Source: JAMZMI01 sp964353015 | Lineage (GTDB): Bacteria > Bacteroidota > Bacteroidia > Cytophagales > Cyclobacteriaceae | NCBI GenBank assembly: GCA_964353015.1 | Contig: CAYGUA010000012.1 | Span: 1-64,000, forward strand | Reading direction: 5' to 3' | DNA length: 64,000 nucleotides | Shown here: piece by piece, positions 17,436 to 25,113 of the stretch | How positions within the stretch are numbered: position 1 is the stretch's first letter | Layout: each line of letters opens with the position of its first letter | Program-made: the position numbers and the translations under genes | The notes under the pieces: model-generated | Told to the model about the DNA's origin: nothing | What the model saw: only the letters and a program-made list of their open reading frames with translations | The model's database searches: none

Positions 17436-17969
17436 TTAGAAAGGCTTGGTCTTACTGTAAAAATCCCAAATCACAACACCCATGCTTACAGAGATGTTTA
17501 GCGAATGTTTTGTTCCAAATTGTGGTATTTCCAATGCTAGATCTGATTTTTCAATGACTGGATCAGAAACACCAAAAACCTCATTTCCAAAGACAAAAGC
17601 ATATTTCTGATTTGGATCTGGAAGAAATTTATCGAGCATCATACTTTCGTCCGCTTGCTCTACACTTACAATTTTGAATCCTGCTGATTTCAAACGATCG
17701 ATTAACGCAACCACATTTTCTTCATAACCCCAGTCCACTGTTTCAGTGGCGCCAAGGGCGGTTTTGTTAATTTCACGATGGGGAGGTGTGGCGGTGATTC
17801 CACAGAGATAAATTTTTTCTACCCGAAAAGCGTCAGATGTTCGGAATGCACTGCCTACATTATTCATACTTCTGATGTCATCCAGTATCACACAAGCATT
17901 GAGTTTGGTAGATGATTTAAAATCTTCATCACTTATTCTATTGAGCTCCTCGTTTTTTAGTTTTCTCAT
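17436..17969 (-). CDS. TrmH/SpoU-family RNA 2'-O-methyltransferase
   Basis: SPOUT-class methyltransferase of 177 residues from ATG 17969. A longer upstream frame would run into mutS and lacks conservation. It transfers methyl groups from S-adenosylmethionine to a ribose 2'-hydroxyl in tRNA or rRNA. The three SpoU motifs are present: NNVGSAFRTSDAF (36-48, catalytic Arg43), FVFGNEVFGVSD (126-136) and HSLNISVSMGVVIWDF (155-170). The latter two form the trefoil knot that binds the cofactor. The exact RNA target cannot be told from sequence. Divergent from mutS with a short shared promoter region. Confidence 0.85.
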   Translation of the reverse strand: MRKLKNEELNRISDEDFKSSTKLNACVILDDIRSMNNVGSAFRTSDAFRVEKIYLCGITATPPHREINKTALGATETVDWGYEENVVALIDRLKSAGFKIVSVEQADESMMLDKFLPDPNQKYAFVFGNEVFGVSDPVIEKSDLALEIPQFGTKHSLNISVSMGVVIWDFYSKTKPF

Positions 17970-18033
17970 GCAAGCCGCTTTCCTTAATATTGTTCTTTGA
18001 AAAATATTTCTCAAAACTACCACCAAATTTAGG

Positions 18034-20640
18034 ATGTCGAAAACCACATCAGCTTCTGAAACTCCCTTAATGAAGCAATACAACGCTATCAAAGCCAGAT
18101 ATCCTGGTGCTTTGTTGCTTTTCAGGGTTGGTGATTTTTATGAAACTTTTGGTGAAGATGCTATCAAAGCGAGCAAAGTATTAGATATAGTACTTACGAA
18201 GCGTGCCAATGGATCAGCATCCCATATCGAACTTGCAGGGTTTCCACACCATTCATTAGATACTTATTTGCCGAAGCTGGTTCGGGCTGGTAACAGGGTT
18301 GCAATTTGTGATCAGCTGGAAGACCCTAAATCCGTCAAGGGAATAGTGAAACGTGGAGTTACCGAGCTTGTCACGCCTGGTTTGTCGATGAACGATAATG
18401 TACTTGAGCAGAGCAAAAACAACTTTTTGGCAGCAGTACATTACAATCAGGATCAAGTTGGTATCGCATTTCTTGATTTATCGACTGGGGAATTTTTGAT
18501 CACTGAGGGTAACAAAAGTTATATTGAAAAATTAATTCAGGGGTTCCAGCCTTCAGAAATAATCTATTCTAAAGCAGACAGAAAGAGATTTGAAGATGAC
18601 TATGATAAGGCGGGCAATAGTTTTTCTCTTGAGGACTGGATCTTCACTTTGGATTATGGCTATGACAAGCTGATCAGGCATTTCAAAACTTCCAATCTGA
18701 AAGGTTTTGGTGTGGAAGAAATGAAAAATGCGATTGTGGCAGCTGGTGCAGTTTTATTTTATCTGGAAGAAACAGAACATAAAGAGGTAAGACATATTGG
18801 TCATCTCTCACGAATAGATGAGCAGCAATATGTTTGGTTAGACAAATTCACAATCAGAAATCTTGAGTTGATTCAGCCAAGTCAGCCAGATGGAACTTCG
18901 CTAATTGACATACTTAATGATACCGAAACGCCTATGGGCGCAAGGCTCCTTCGTAAATGGTTGGTGCTGCCATTGAAAAATAAATCTCAGATCGATCAGC
19001 GGCTGGATACGGTAGAAGTTTTTGTAGAGAATGAAAATTTACTTTCCGAAATAAGAAATCACCTCCGACAAATAGCGGATCTCGAGAGACTTATCTCGAA
19101 GGTGTCAACAGGCAGGATCAACCCGAGAGAATTGTTGCTTTTGAAAAGAAGTCTTTCTCATATCAGTCCGATTATTGAATTGATTGTGAAAAGTGAAGCA
19201 TCGCTTTCCCGATACAAGGATTTGCTGAATAGCTGTGAAGACCTGATCAATAAAATTGAAAATACCATCAAAGATGAAGTGCCTTTGCTGTCCAACCAAG
19301 GCAATATTATCCGGACGGGCATAGATGCAGATCTCGATGAGTATAGGAAAATAGCTTTTTCCGGAAAAGATTTTTTGCGAGAAATTCAGGAAAGAGAAGT
19401 AGCGCGCACAGGCATTTCATCGCTGAAGATTTCTTACAACAAAGTTTTTGGTTACTATCTGGAAGTATCCAATACCCATCGCGATAAAGTACCTCAGGAT
19501 TGGATACGCAAGCAAACACTTGTGAATGCTGAGCGATATATCACAGAAGAATTAAAAATTTACGAAGAGAAAATCCTGAAAGCCGAAAGTGAAATATTCG
19601 TCATTGAATTTAGAATTTATACAGATTTAGTAGCCTTGACAGGCGAATATATAGATGCAATTCAGCAAAACGCCAAGGCCATAGCCGCATTGGATTGCCT
19701 GACGTCTTTTGCGCAGCTTGCCAGAAAAAATAATTATACAAAGCCAACCATAAGCGAAGAATATATTCTTGATATCAAGGAAGGAAGACACCCGGTCATC
19801 GAGCAAAATATGCCTCCTGAGGAAGATTACGTGCCTAATGATGTATATCTCGACAATGAATCTCAGCAGATAATGATTATAACTGGTCCGAATATGGCTG
19901 GTAAATCTGCCCTACTTCGCCAAACTGCCTTAATAACCTTGATGGCACAGATGGGATCTTATGTTCCTGCAGGTTACGCACGTGTTGGTCTTGTTGATAA
20001 AATCTTTACAAGAGTTGGTGCTTCAGATAATTTGAGTCGGGGAGAATCGACCTTTATGGTGGAGATGACTGAGACAGCAAGTATCCTCAACAATCTAAGT
20101 GATCGTTCATTGGTGTTGATGGATGAAATTGGCCGGGGCACAAGTACATATGATGGTATTTCAATTGCCTGGTCCATAGTTGAGTTTTTACATAACCATC
20201 TATCTGCTAAGGCAAAGACTTTGTTCGCCACTCATTATCACGAATTAAATGAGTTGGCTAAGGAACTACCACGAGTGAAAAATTTCAATGTCTCGGTAAA
20301 GGAATTGAAGGATAAAGTCATTTTTTTAAGGAAACTTCAGGAAGGTGGAAGCGAGCATAGTTTTGGGATACATGTTGCTCAAATGGCTGGAATGCCCAAT
20401 AATGTGGTAATAAGAGCGAATACCATTTTGAAACAATTGGAATCTGATAAACTTTCTGAAAAGGAAAGAGAAAAACTGACGGAACTACCGAGTAGTCAAT
20501 TTCAACTCAATTTGTTTGAGTCAGACCCACGTTTTGAGGAGGTCTTAAAATTATTGCGAAGCGTGGATATCAATACTGTATCTCCAGTTGAGGCACTGCT
20601 CAAACTCAATGAAATGAAGGAAATATTAAAAGGACGTTAG
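18034..20640 (+). CDS. mutS: DNA mismatch repair protein MutS
   Basis: Recognises mismatches and small loops and starts mismatch repair with MutL. The 868-residue length is normal. The N-terminal mismatch-binding domain begins with MKQYNAIKARYPGALLLFRVGDFYETFGEDA, which contains the FxE-type motif (FYE). The clamp and lever region runs to about residue 590. The ABC-type ATPase has Walker A GPNMAGKS (618-625) and Walker B DEIGRGTSTYDG (about 697-708). FATHYHEL is the H-loop. It is a MutS1-type protein, since it keeps the mismatch-binding domain. No mutL is adjacent. Confidence 0.96.
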   Translation: MSKTTSASETPLMKQYNAIKARYPGALLLFRVGDFYETFGEDAIKASKVLDIVLTKRANGSASHIELAGFPHHSLDTYLPKLVRAGNRVAICDQLEDPKSVKGIVKRGVTELVTPGLSMNDNVLEQSKNNFLAAVHYNQDQVGIAFLDLSTGEFLITEGNKSYIEKLIQGFQPSEIIYSKADRKRFEDDYDKAGNSFSLEDWIFTLDYGYDKLIRHFKTSNLKGFGVEEMKNAIVAAGAVLFYLEETEHKEVRHIGHLSRIDEQQYVWLDKFTIRNLELIQPSQPDGTSLIDILNDTETPMGARLLRKWLVLPLKNKSQIDQRLDTVEVFVENENLLSEIRNHLRQIADLERLISKVSTGRINPRELLLLKRSLSHISPIIELIVKSEASLSRYKDLLNSCEDLINKIENTIKDEVPLLSNQGNIIRTGIDADLDEYRKIAFSGKDFLREIQEREVARTGISSLKISYNKVFGYYLEVSNTHRDKVPQDWIRKQTLVNAERYITEELKIYEEKILKAESEIFVIEFRIYTDLVALTGEYIDAIQQNAKAIAALDCLTSFAQLARKNNYTKPTISEEYILDIKEGRHPVIEQNMPPEEDYVPNDVYLDNESQQIMIITGPNMAGKSALLRQTALITLMAQMGSYVPAGYARVGLVDKIFTRVGASDNLSRGESTFMVEMTETASILNNLSDRSLVLMDEIGRGTSTYDGISIAWSIVEFLHNHLSAKAKTLFATHYHELNELAKELPRVKNFNVSVKELKDKVIFLRKLQEGGSEHSFGIHVAQMAGMPNNVVIRANTILKQLESDKLSEKEREKLTELPSSQFQLNLFESDPRFEEVLKLLRSVDINTVSPVEALLKLNEMKEILKGR

Positions 20641-20870
20641 GCTGTTTTAAGTGAATCAAAACTCATCAAATGTGATGCATGAATGTTGATTATTTCGCTA
20701 AGCACTTCAATATTTTCTTTATAATCAGGCTTATTTCCGGAAATCAGATGTCTTTTCATGTGATTCATCACTTTTCGTGCACATTCAAGAGCCATCAGAT
20801 TCTCCGCTTTGGATAATCCTTCTGCCAAATGTGCGACATCTGCAGATATTTGTTGGGTTAATATATTCAT
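20637..20870 (-). CDS. Small hypothetical protein, all-helical
   Basis: A 77-residue protein predicted to be all-helical (ISADVAHLAEGLSKAENLMALECARKVMNHMKRH). It has no signal peptide or membrane segment. No family recognised. Its stop overlaps the mutS stop by 4 bp on the opposite strand. Composition and codon pattern look coding, but the small size leaves some doubt. Confidence 0.55.
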   Translation of the reverse strand: MNILTQQISADVAHLAEGLSKAENLMALECARKVMNHMKRHLISGNKPDYKENIEVLSEIINIHASHLMSFDSLKTA

Positions 20871-21295
20871 CTTTGAGCTGGTAGTTGGGTTCTGAAAGTT
20901 ACTATATCATATTTGTATTATTACGATTTATCCAAATATAATACTAATAATTTATTATTATCCAATGATTAATTTGGCAAATTGACAAAAACGACACATT
21001 ATTTCATCTAATCCGCATTTGTTGCTCAGGCAATCGTTTGCAACGCAAAATCATATTTTTATTTTATTAATTAATTACCAATTCTGGATAGTCTTTGCAT
21101 AACAATACTCAGTTATGTTATGAAATGGTTGCCTTCTTATTAGGTATACACCGGGTATTAGAAATGGTATCGAAGAATTCGTATTCAGGCAGCCAGATAT
21201 ATATTTTGAATTTTTGCAGAAATTTTCATATTGGTTATTGTAAAATAAGTTGGTTCAATTAGATTTGCACTCCTTTTGAAAGTTAAGAGGAAAAA
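20871..21295. other. AT-rich 425-bp gap before the tRNA genes
   Basis: I see no gene here. The gap holds the tRNA promoter near its end and the likely promoter of the divergent small hypothetical gene near its start. The rest is AT-rich without clear repeats. Confidence 0.5.
21238..21267 (+). promoter_or_regulatory. Bacteroidota-type promoter for the tRNA genes
   Basis: A -33 TTG (21238-21240), a 19-bp spacer, and a perfect -7 box TAGATTTG (21260-21267), matching the phylum consensus TTG-N17-23-TAnnTTTG. The expected transcription start is about 20 bp before tRNA-Gly. Confidence 0.7.
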
Positions 21296-21368
<73 letters not shown>

Positions 21369-21373
21369 CGAAG

Positions 21374-21398
21374 AAGCCGCACCTGTTGCGGCTTTTTT
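21374..21398 (+). terminator. Terminator between the two tRNA genes
   Basis: Stem AAGCCGCA / TGCGGCTT, 5-nt loop, followed by a T-run. It lies 5 bp after tRNA-Gly and 28 bp before tRNA-Leu, so the two tRNAs may be separately transcribed or partially read through. Confidence 0.85.
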
Positions 21399-21426
21399 AT
21401 GGTGAAAAACTACACAGTAGTTTGCT

Positions 21427-21512
21427 GCCTTGGTGGTGGAACTGGTAGACACGCAGGACTTAAAATCCTGTGACCCTTAAAGGTCGTGCGGGTTCAAGTC
21501 CCGCCCGAGGTA
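21427..21512 (+). tRNA. tRNA-Leu (anticodon TAA)
   Basis: An 86-nt class II tRNA with a long variable arm (TGACCCTTAAAGGTCG). The anticodon stem-loop GGACTTAAAATCC carries TAA. T arm GCGGGTTCAAGTCCCGC. Discriminator A. The acceptor starts with a G1-U72 wobble. CCA is not encoded. Confidence 0.95.
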
Positions 21513-21515
21513 CAT

Positions 21516-21546
21516 AAAAGCGATTCAGAGATGGGTCGCTTTTTTT
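21516..21546 (+). terminator. Terminator after tRNA-Leu
   Basis: Stem AAAAGCGA / TCGCTTTT with a 12-nt loop, followed by further T. It ends the tRNA transcript. Confidence 0.75.
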
Positions 21547-21628
21547 GTTTCGATCTATTCCCAAACCTCTGTTACATTTGTTACATGGCGGAAAAGCAAA
21601 ATGAGCTTTATTTGAGCCTTTGAAATAA

Positions 21629-22039
21629 ATGAATATGAAATCAACAATAATTGTATTAGGCCTTTTGGTACTTGGGATATCTTCTAGTTGTCAGTCACAA
21701 ACTTCTTCAAGTGCTGCCTTGATTACGGTGAATGAGGCAAAAGAAGTATCGCAAATCATATCATCAGAAAAAGTACAATTGATTGATGTTAGATCGGTTG
21801 ATGAGTATAAAGCTGGTCACATAACAGGTGCTACTTTAATCAGCATTCATGATCCTAATTTTTTGGAACAGATGAATAAACTTGATAGGGATATACCACT
21901 CGTGGTATATTGTGCTGTAGGTGGTAGAAGTACTACAGCTGTCAACAGCGTTTCAGACCTTGGCTTCAAAAAGATTTACAATTATAAAGGGGGCATGCGT
22001 AACTGGATGTCGAGCGGTATGGAAATTACGAAAGAATAG
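21629..22039 (+). CDS. Rhodanese-like lipoprotein
   Basis: A 136-residue exported protein with a lipobox (LGISSSC, Cys21), so probably periplasmic and lipid-anchored. The rhodanese domain spans about residues 32-134. Its active-site loop is VVYCAVGGRS, with catalytic Cys95. LIDVRSVDEYKAGHI is the usual CH2-type start of the fold. Rhodaneses transfer sulfur from thiosulfate or persulfides to thiol acceptors; the substrate here is unknown. It is followed after 8 bp by a small membrane protein, likely in the same operon. Confidence 0.85.
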   Translation: MNMKSTIIVLGLLVLGISSSCQSQTSSSAALITVNEAKEVSQIISSEKVQLIDVRSVDEYKAGHITGATLISIHDPNFLEQMNKLDRDIPLVVYCAVGGRSTTAVNSVSDLGFKKIYNYKGGMRNWMSSGMEITKE

Positions 22040-22047
22040 AAAGCGCC

Positions 22048-22272
22048 ATGAAATCCGATAATCAAAAAATCTTGATGGCTCTGGTGCTATCTCTGACATT
22101 AGGCTTAGCTCCGTTTGTCCCGGAACCGCATCTTTTTGGAAAAGTTCGTTGGCTTATTGGTGGTGCTGTTGGTATGCAACCCATGGATTATTTCGATTTG
22201 ATACTCCATTCGGCTCCCTGGATCTATTTTCTAATATTAATTGGGCATAGATTCTTGATTAAGACCAAATAA
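22048..22272 (+). CDS. Small two-helix membrane protein
   Basis: A 74-residue protein with two hydrophobic helices (ILMALVLSLTLGLAPF and APWIYFLILIGHRFL) joined by a loop with PEPHLFGKVRWLIGGAVGM. Similar short proteins in Bacteroidota carry the name RND transporter, but it is far too short to be an RND pump. Function unknown. It follows the rhodanese gene by 8 bp. Confidence 0.65.
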   Translation: MKSDNQKILMALVLSLTLGLAPFVPEPHLFGKVRWLIGGAVGMQPMDYFDLILHSAPWIYFLILIGHRFLIKTK

Positions 22273-22430
22273 CAAACTACCACTTTTAGGGGATTTTTAT
22301 TATTTGAATAATGCCCTTAGTTTTCATTAGAACAGGGTTTTTGAATTTTTGGCAGAAATCTTAAGTCTTTTGGCAGAATCATATTGGAAATGATTGCAAA
22401 ATTAGCTGAGTAATTATATCAGATAATCCT

Positions 22431-22628
22431 ATGAATCTCATTTGGTACAATCCGCAATCCAAAAATTATCAGGTAGGTAATCAATTTGATTATGACGTTG
22501 AAGTAGCTAATAGTAGCAATCCTAACGACTTTATGATTTTATATGAACTGGATGAACTTACGCTTCGACTTGCCAATAAAATAGTGATGGAACTTAATGC
22601 GGCGAGAACGGAATTAAAAAGTGCATAA
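22431..22628 (+). CDS. Small hypothetical protein
   Basis: A 65-residue soluble protein beginning MNLIWYNPQSKNYQVGNQFDYD and ending in a helix (LRLANKIVMELNAARTEL). Similar small proteins seem to occur in related Bacteroidota, but no function is known. It stands alone and is followed by two hairpins. Confidence 0.55.
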   Translation: MNLIWYNPQSKNYQVGNQFDYDVEVANSSNPNDFMILYELDELTLRLANKIVMELNAARTELKSA

Positions 22629-22636
22629 AAATATTT

Positions 22637-22652
22637 AGATGCATTAGCATCT
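22637..22652 (+). terminator. Small hairpin after the hypothetical gene
   Basis: Stem AGATGC / GCATCT with a 4-nt loop, 8 bp after the stop. It has no T-run of its own and may act together with the next hairpin. Confidence 0.3.
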
Positions 22653-22677
22653 GAATTCTTGTCTATAGCTGGTTGGG

Positions 22678-22713
22678 ACCCTGAAGTTTAATTTCTTCAG
22701 GGTTATTTTTTTT
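22678..22713 (+). terminator. Rho-independent terminator upstream of arsR
   Basis: Stem ACCCTGAAG / CTTCAGGGT with an 8-nt loop, followed by a long T-run. It insulates the arsenic operon from the gene upstream. Confidence 0.85.
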
Positions 22714-22741
22714 ATGCCAATTAAAACCAAATTAATATTAT

Positions 22742-22757
22742 ATCGTAATATTGCAAT
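22742..22757. promoter_or_regulatory. Candidate ArsR operator, copy 1
   Basis: ATCGTAATATTGCAAT lies just upstream of arsR. Its first 13 positions recur (one difference) in the gap after arsR. The partial dyad symmetry fits a dimeric ArsR-family repressor site. Confidence 0.5.
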
Positions 22758-22770
22758 GAATATTTAAATA

Positions 22771-23100
22771 ATGGGAATCACTAAAACTGATTTATTCTCT
22801 GAGAGCCAAAATGAAATGGCTGTAATGGCCAAGGCGATTGCCCATCCAGCACGCATTGCAATACTTGAGCATCTGGTGAAAAAAAATGTCTGTATCAATA
22901 GCGATTTGGTGCAGGAACTTGGATTGGCTCAGGCAACTATTTCTCAGCATTTGAAAGAATTAAAAACACTAGGACTTATAAAGGGGACCGTAGAAGGTAC
23001 GGCCATGTGTTATTGTATCAATGGCGAGGTTTGGTCAAAAATCAAATCCCGATTCGATCAAATGTTTTCCGGATATGATTCTGGTACTGGCTGTTGCTAG
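22771..23100 (+). CDS. arsR: ArsR-family transcriptional repressor
   Basis: A 109-residue winged-helix repressor. Residues 18-75 hold the HTH: MAKAIAHPARIAILEHL, then NSDLVQELGLAQATISQHLKEL as the recognition helix. Cysteines at 41, 80, 82 and the terminal pair 108-109 (GCC) could bind trivalent arsenic. The exact sensor site is not the classic CVCDLC motif, so this is inferred. It leads the operon VOC pseudogene - arsI - arsC, and duplicated operator-like sequences flank it, suggesting autoregulation. Confidence 0.85.
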   Translation: MGITKTDLFSESQNEMAVMAKAIAHPARIAILEHLVKKNVCINSDLVQELGLAQATISQHLKELKTLGLIKGTVEGTAMCYCINGEVWSKIKSRFDQMFSGYDSGTGCC

Positions 23101-23119
23101 TATTTTTTTGATTAAAAAC

Positions 23120-23135
23120 ATCGTAATATAGCGAT
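23120..23135. promoter_or_regulatory. Candidate ArsR operator, copy 2
   Basis: ATCGTAATATAGCGAT, with ATCG and CGAT at its ends, sits between arsR and the VOC pseudogene. It shares ATCGTAATAT and GC with the copy upstream of arsR. Confidence 0.5.
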
Positions 23136-23143
23136 TAAACGAT

Positions 23144-23521
23144 ATGATTATTTATGTAAAAAACATCAACAATAGCATGGCTTTTTACAGGCAATTATTC
23201 AACAAAATGCCTGATAAAATCGGACATGATCGGCTTTGGTTTGAATTAGAAAGTGGGCCGTTAATGCTTTACGAATCAACGCATATTAGTCGATTTGAGG
23301 GTTTTCACTCCAATATGCTATCAGCATTTTCCGCATTTACTGACGCTTATTTAAGAACCAAAAGATTTTCTAGTGGATGGGCATTAAGTACAAAATGTTA
23401 AACCCTGAAAAATCAATTTACAATCAAAGATCCTGATGGGCACAATTGGATTGTGTCCTTTGGAAAGCCTCATCATTCTGATTTAATAGAAGGCACATGT
23501 TTTAATCAATCAATTAACTAA
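23144..23521 (+). pseudogene. VOC/glyoxalase-like gene broken by an in-frame stop
   Basis: The frame from ATG 23144 encodes a vicinal-oxygen-chelate domain: IIYVKNINNSMAFYRQLF at the start, then WFELESGPLMLYES. After 85 codons it meets TAA at 23399-23401. The same frame then stays open for 39 codons, up to TAA at 23519-23521, and encodes the typical C-terminal module (FTIKDPDGHNWIVSFGKPHH). The joined length of about 125 residues matches one VOC domain. This is a nonsense-mutated gene. The stretch just before the stop looks poorly conserved, so there may be further damage. It resembles CadI/ArsI-type proteins and sits next to intact arsI. Confidence 0.7.
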
Positions 23522-23532
23522 AATTTCAAAAG

Positions 23533-23949
23533 ATGGAAAAACCATTCAAATTTCACATCAGTCTGTCTGTTTCAGATATAGAACAGTCTGTTACTTTTTA
23601 TAAAAAGCTATTCGGAACTGAACCTGTCAAGGTAAAAGAGGATTATGCCAAATTTGAGATTGATAATCCCGGATTGGTTATTTCTTTCATCCAAAGACCT
23701 GATGCAGTAAGGCCCGATTTTGGACATTTGGGCTTTCGGGTTGATAGCAATGAGAGCTTGCAAATGAAAAATAAGGAACTCAGTCAACTCCTCACAATCT
23801 CATTGGAAGAGGAGAATACAGCTTGTTGTTACGCGACACAAAATAAGTTTTGGATCAATGATCCGGATGGTTATGAATGGGAAGTTTACCATTTCATAGA
23901 AGATATTCCTGAGAATAAAAATAGAATAGCAGCGACAACCTGTTGCTGA
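23533..23949 (+). CDS. arsI: ArsI/CadI-like VOC protein (C-As lyase type)
   Basis: A 138-residue VOC-fold protein related to ArsI C-As lyase, which cleaves the carbon-arsenic bond of trivalent organoarsenicals with Fe(II) and oxygen. The expected metal ligands are visible: His8 (KFHISLSV), His65 (FGHLGF) and Glu117 (EWEVY). The vicinal cysteine pair that binds arsenic in ArsI is at 98-99 (TACCYA), followed by KFWINDPDGYEW. There is a second cysteine pair at the C-terminus (TTCC). It follows a broken paralogue by 11 bp. CadI-type cadmium-induced proteins share the motifs, so the substrate is inferred. Confidence 0.82.
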   Translation: MEKPFKFHISLSVSDIEQSVTFYKKLFGTEPVKVKEDYAKFEIDNPGLVISFIQRPDAVRPDFGHLGFRVDSNESLQMKNKELSQLLTISLEEENTACCYATQNKFWINDPDGYEWEVYHFIEDIPENKNRIAATTCC

Positions 23950-23979
23950 CATTGGCATATTTTGCATAAATGTTAAATA

Positions 23980-23997
23980 GGGGGGCTATAGCCTCCC
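23980..23997 (+). terminator. Hairpin between arsI and arsC
   Basis: GGGGGGCTATAGCCTCCC forms a self-complementary stem with one G-T wobble, followed by CACTTTTAAAA. It could reduce transcription into arsC or protect the message end. Confidence 0.55.
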
Positions 23998-24016
23998 ACT
24001 TTTAAAATTAAAAATC

Positions 24017-24640
24017 ATGAATAGCACATTATCAAGCTATATAAGACAGTTGCCAAATGGGATTGATCAAATTCCAGCATCCAGAATCTCCCTTCTTGAT
24101 GAATTGGCTAATTATATTGTCGTCAAGAAAAGAAGAGATGAAATTGTAAAACTTGTTTTCATCTGTACACACAATTCTCGTAGAAGTCATTTGGCGCAGA
24201 TTTGGGCGTCCACATTGTCCCATTATTTCGGTATTGATGGAATAATGACATTTTCTGGAGGAACAGAAGTCACTGCTTTTAATATCCGAGCGGTAAATGC
24301 ATTGCATAGAGCAGGATTTGGCGTTTTGAATCCCGGTAGAGACAACCCAAAATATGAAGTCAGTTTTACTATTGATGCGTCAAAACTTATTTGTTATTCA
24401 AAGAAATTTGATGCTGCAGAAAATCCCCAAAAAGATTTTGTGGCTCTGATGACTTGTACAGATGCAGACGATGCTTGTCCGGTAGTTTCTGGTGCGGATG
24501 CTCGGTTTGCATTGTATTATGAAGATCCAAAAGAGGCTGACGATACACCTTGGGAAGGTGATACATATGAACAGCGGTTGCTCCAAATTGGGACAGAAAT
24601 ATATTATTTGATGAATTTGGTTTCAAATAGGCTGAAATAA
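24017..24640 (+). CDS. arsC: Arsenate reductase, LMW-phosphatase type
   Basis: A 207-residue cytoplasmic enzyme of the low-molecular-weight protein-tyrosine-phosphatase fold, likely reducing arsenate to arsenite with thioredoxin. The phosphatase loop is FICTHNSRRSHLA, with CX5R Cys50 and Arg56. A second cysteine pair, Cys147 and Cys154 in TCTDADDACPVV, has the x6 spacing of the redox cysteines in thioredoxin-linked ArsC. An N-terminal extension of about 40 residues makes it longer than the classic 130-residue enzyme. Last gene of the arsenic operon; no arsenite efflux gene follows. Confidence 0.82.
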   Translation: MNSTLSSYIRQLPNGIDQIPASRISLLDELANYIVVKKRRDEIVKLVFICTHNSRRSHLAQIWASTLSHYFGIDGIMTFSGGTEVTAFNIRAVNALHRAGFGVLNPGRDNPKYEVSFTIDASKLICYSKKFDAAENPQKDFVALMTCTDADDACPVVSGADARFALYYEDPKEADDTPWEGDTYEQRLLQIGTEIYYLMNLVSNRLK

Positions 24641-24644
24641 TCGA

Positions 24645-24980
24645 TCATTTTCCTGCACAATGAATGCAGCGGGTGCTTTCAGGCAAAAAGAGCAGACGCT
24701 GCACATTGATTTCATTACCACAGCGGGCACATCTTCCAAATTTGTCCGTATCATAAATCTCTAGCCATCTCTTCAAAGCTTTCAGTTTGATTTCTGAAGA
24801 TCGGATATTTGCCTCATCAATGGTTTTATTGTTGATGTAGTCCATTCTACTGATTCTGCCAACGGCATTGTCTAGACCCATTGGTTTGGTAGATTCAATC
24901 AAGGATTTTAATCTTTCTTCTAATTCCTGAATTTTTTGTTCTATTGCTCCTTTGACTGTTTGCTTCTCTTGAGCATCCAT
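24645..24980 (-). CDS. DksA/TraR-type zinc-finger protein
   Basis: A 111-residue protein: a helical N-terminal coiled coil (QKIQELEERLKSLIES), then a C4 zinc finger, CARC (84-87) and CIHC (105-108), with the typical DksA arrangement. DksA-like proteins enter the RNA polymerase secondary channel and modify transcription, often with ppGpp. The usual acidic DxxDxA tip is not obvious, so activity is uncertain. It ends 4 bp from the arsC stop, convergent. Confidence 0.75.
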   Translation of the reverse strand: MDAQEKQTVKGAIEQKIQELEERLKSLIESTKPMGLDNAVGRISRMDYINNKTIDEANIRSSEIKLKALKRWLEIYDTDKFGRCARCGNEINVQRLLFLPESTRCIHCAGK

Positions 24981-25113
24981 TTTGGGTTCATTTTAACCAA
25001 ACTTAACAATTTTCAACCTATGCAATGAACATACATGTGCTCAAAGCGTTTTTGGTTTTATAATTAACAGGTATTTTTGCAGCCGGAATCAGAACTGAAG
25101 TATACAAATCAAT

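Noticed and set aside
18024..18031. -7 box TAAATTTG on the minus strand for the TrmH gene
   Set aside because: The box is perfect, but no TTG lies at the expected -33 distance, so I did not list it as a promoter.
18256..19519. Minus-strand frames opposite mutS
   Set aside because: All lie inside the conserved mutS coding sequence and have no recognisable domain.
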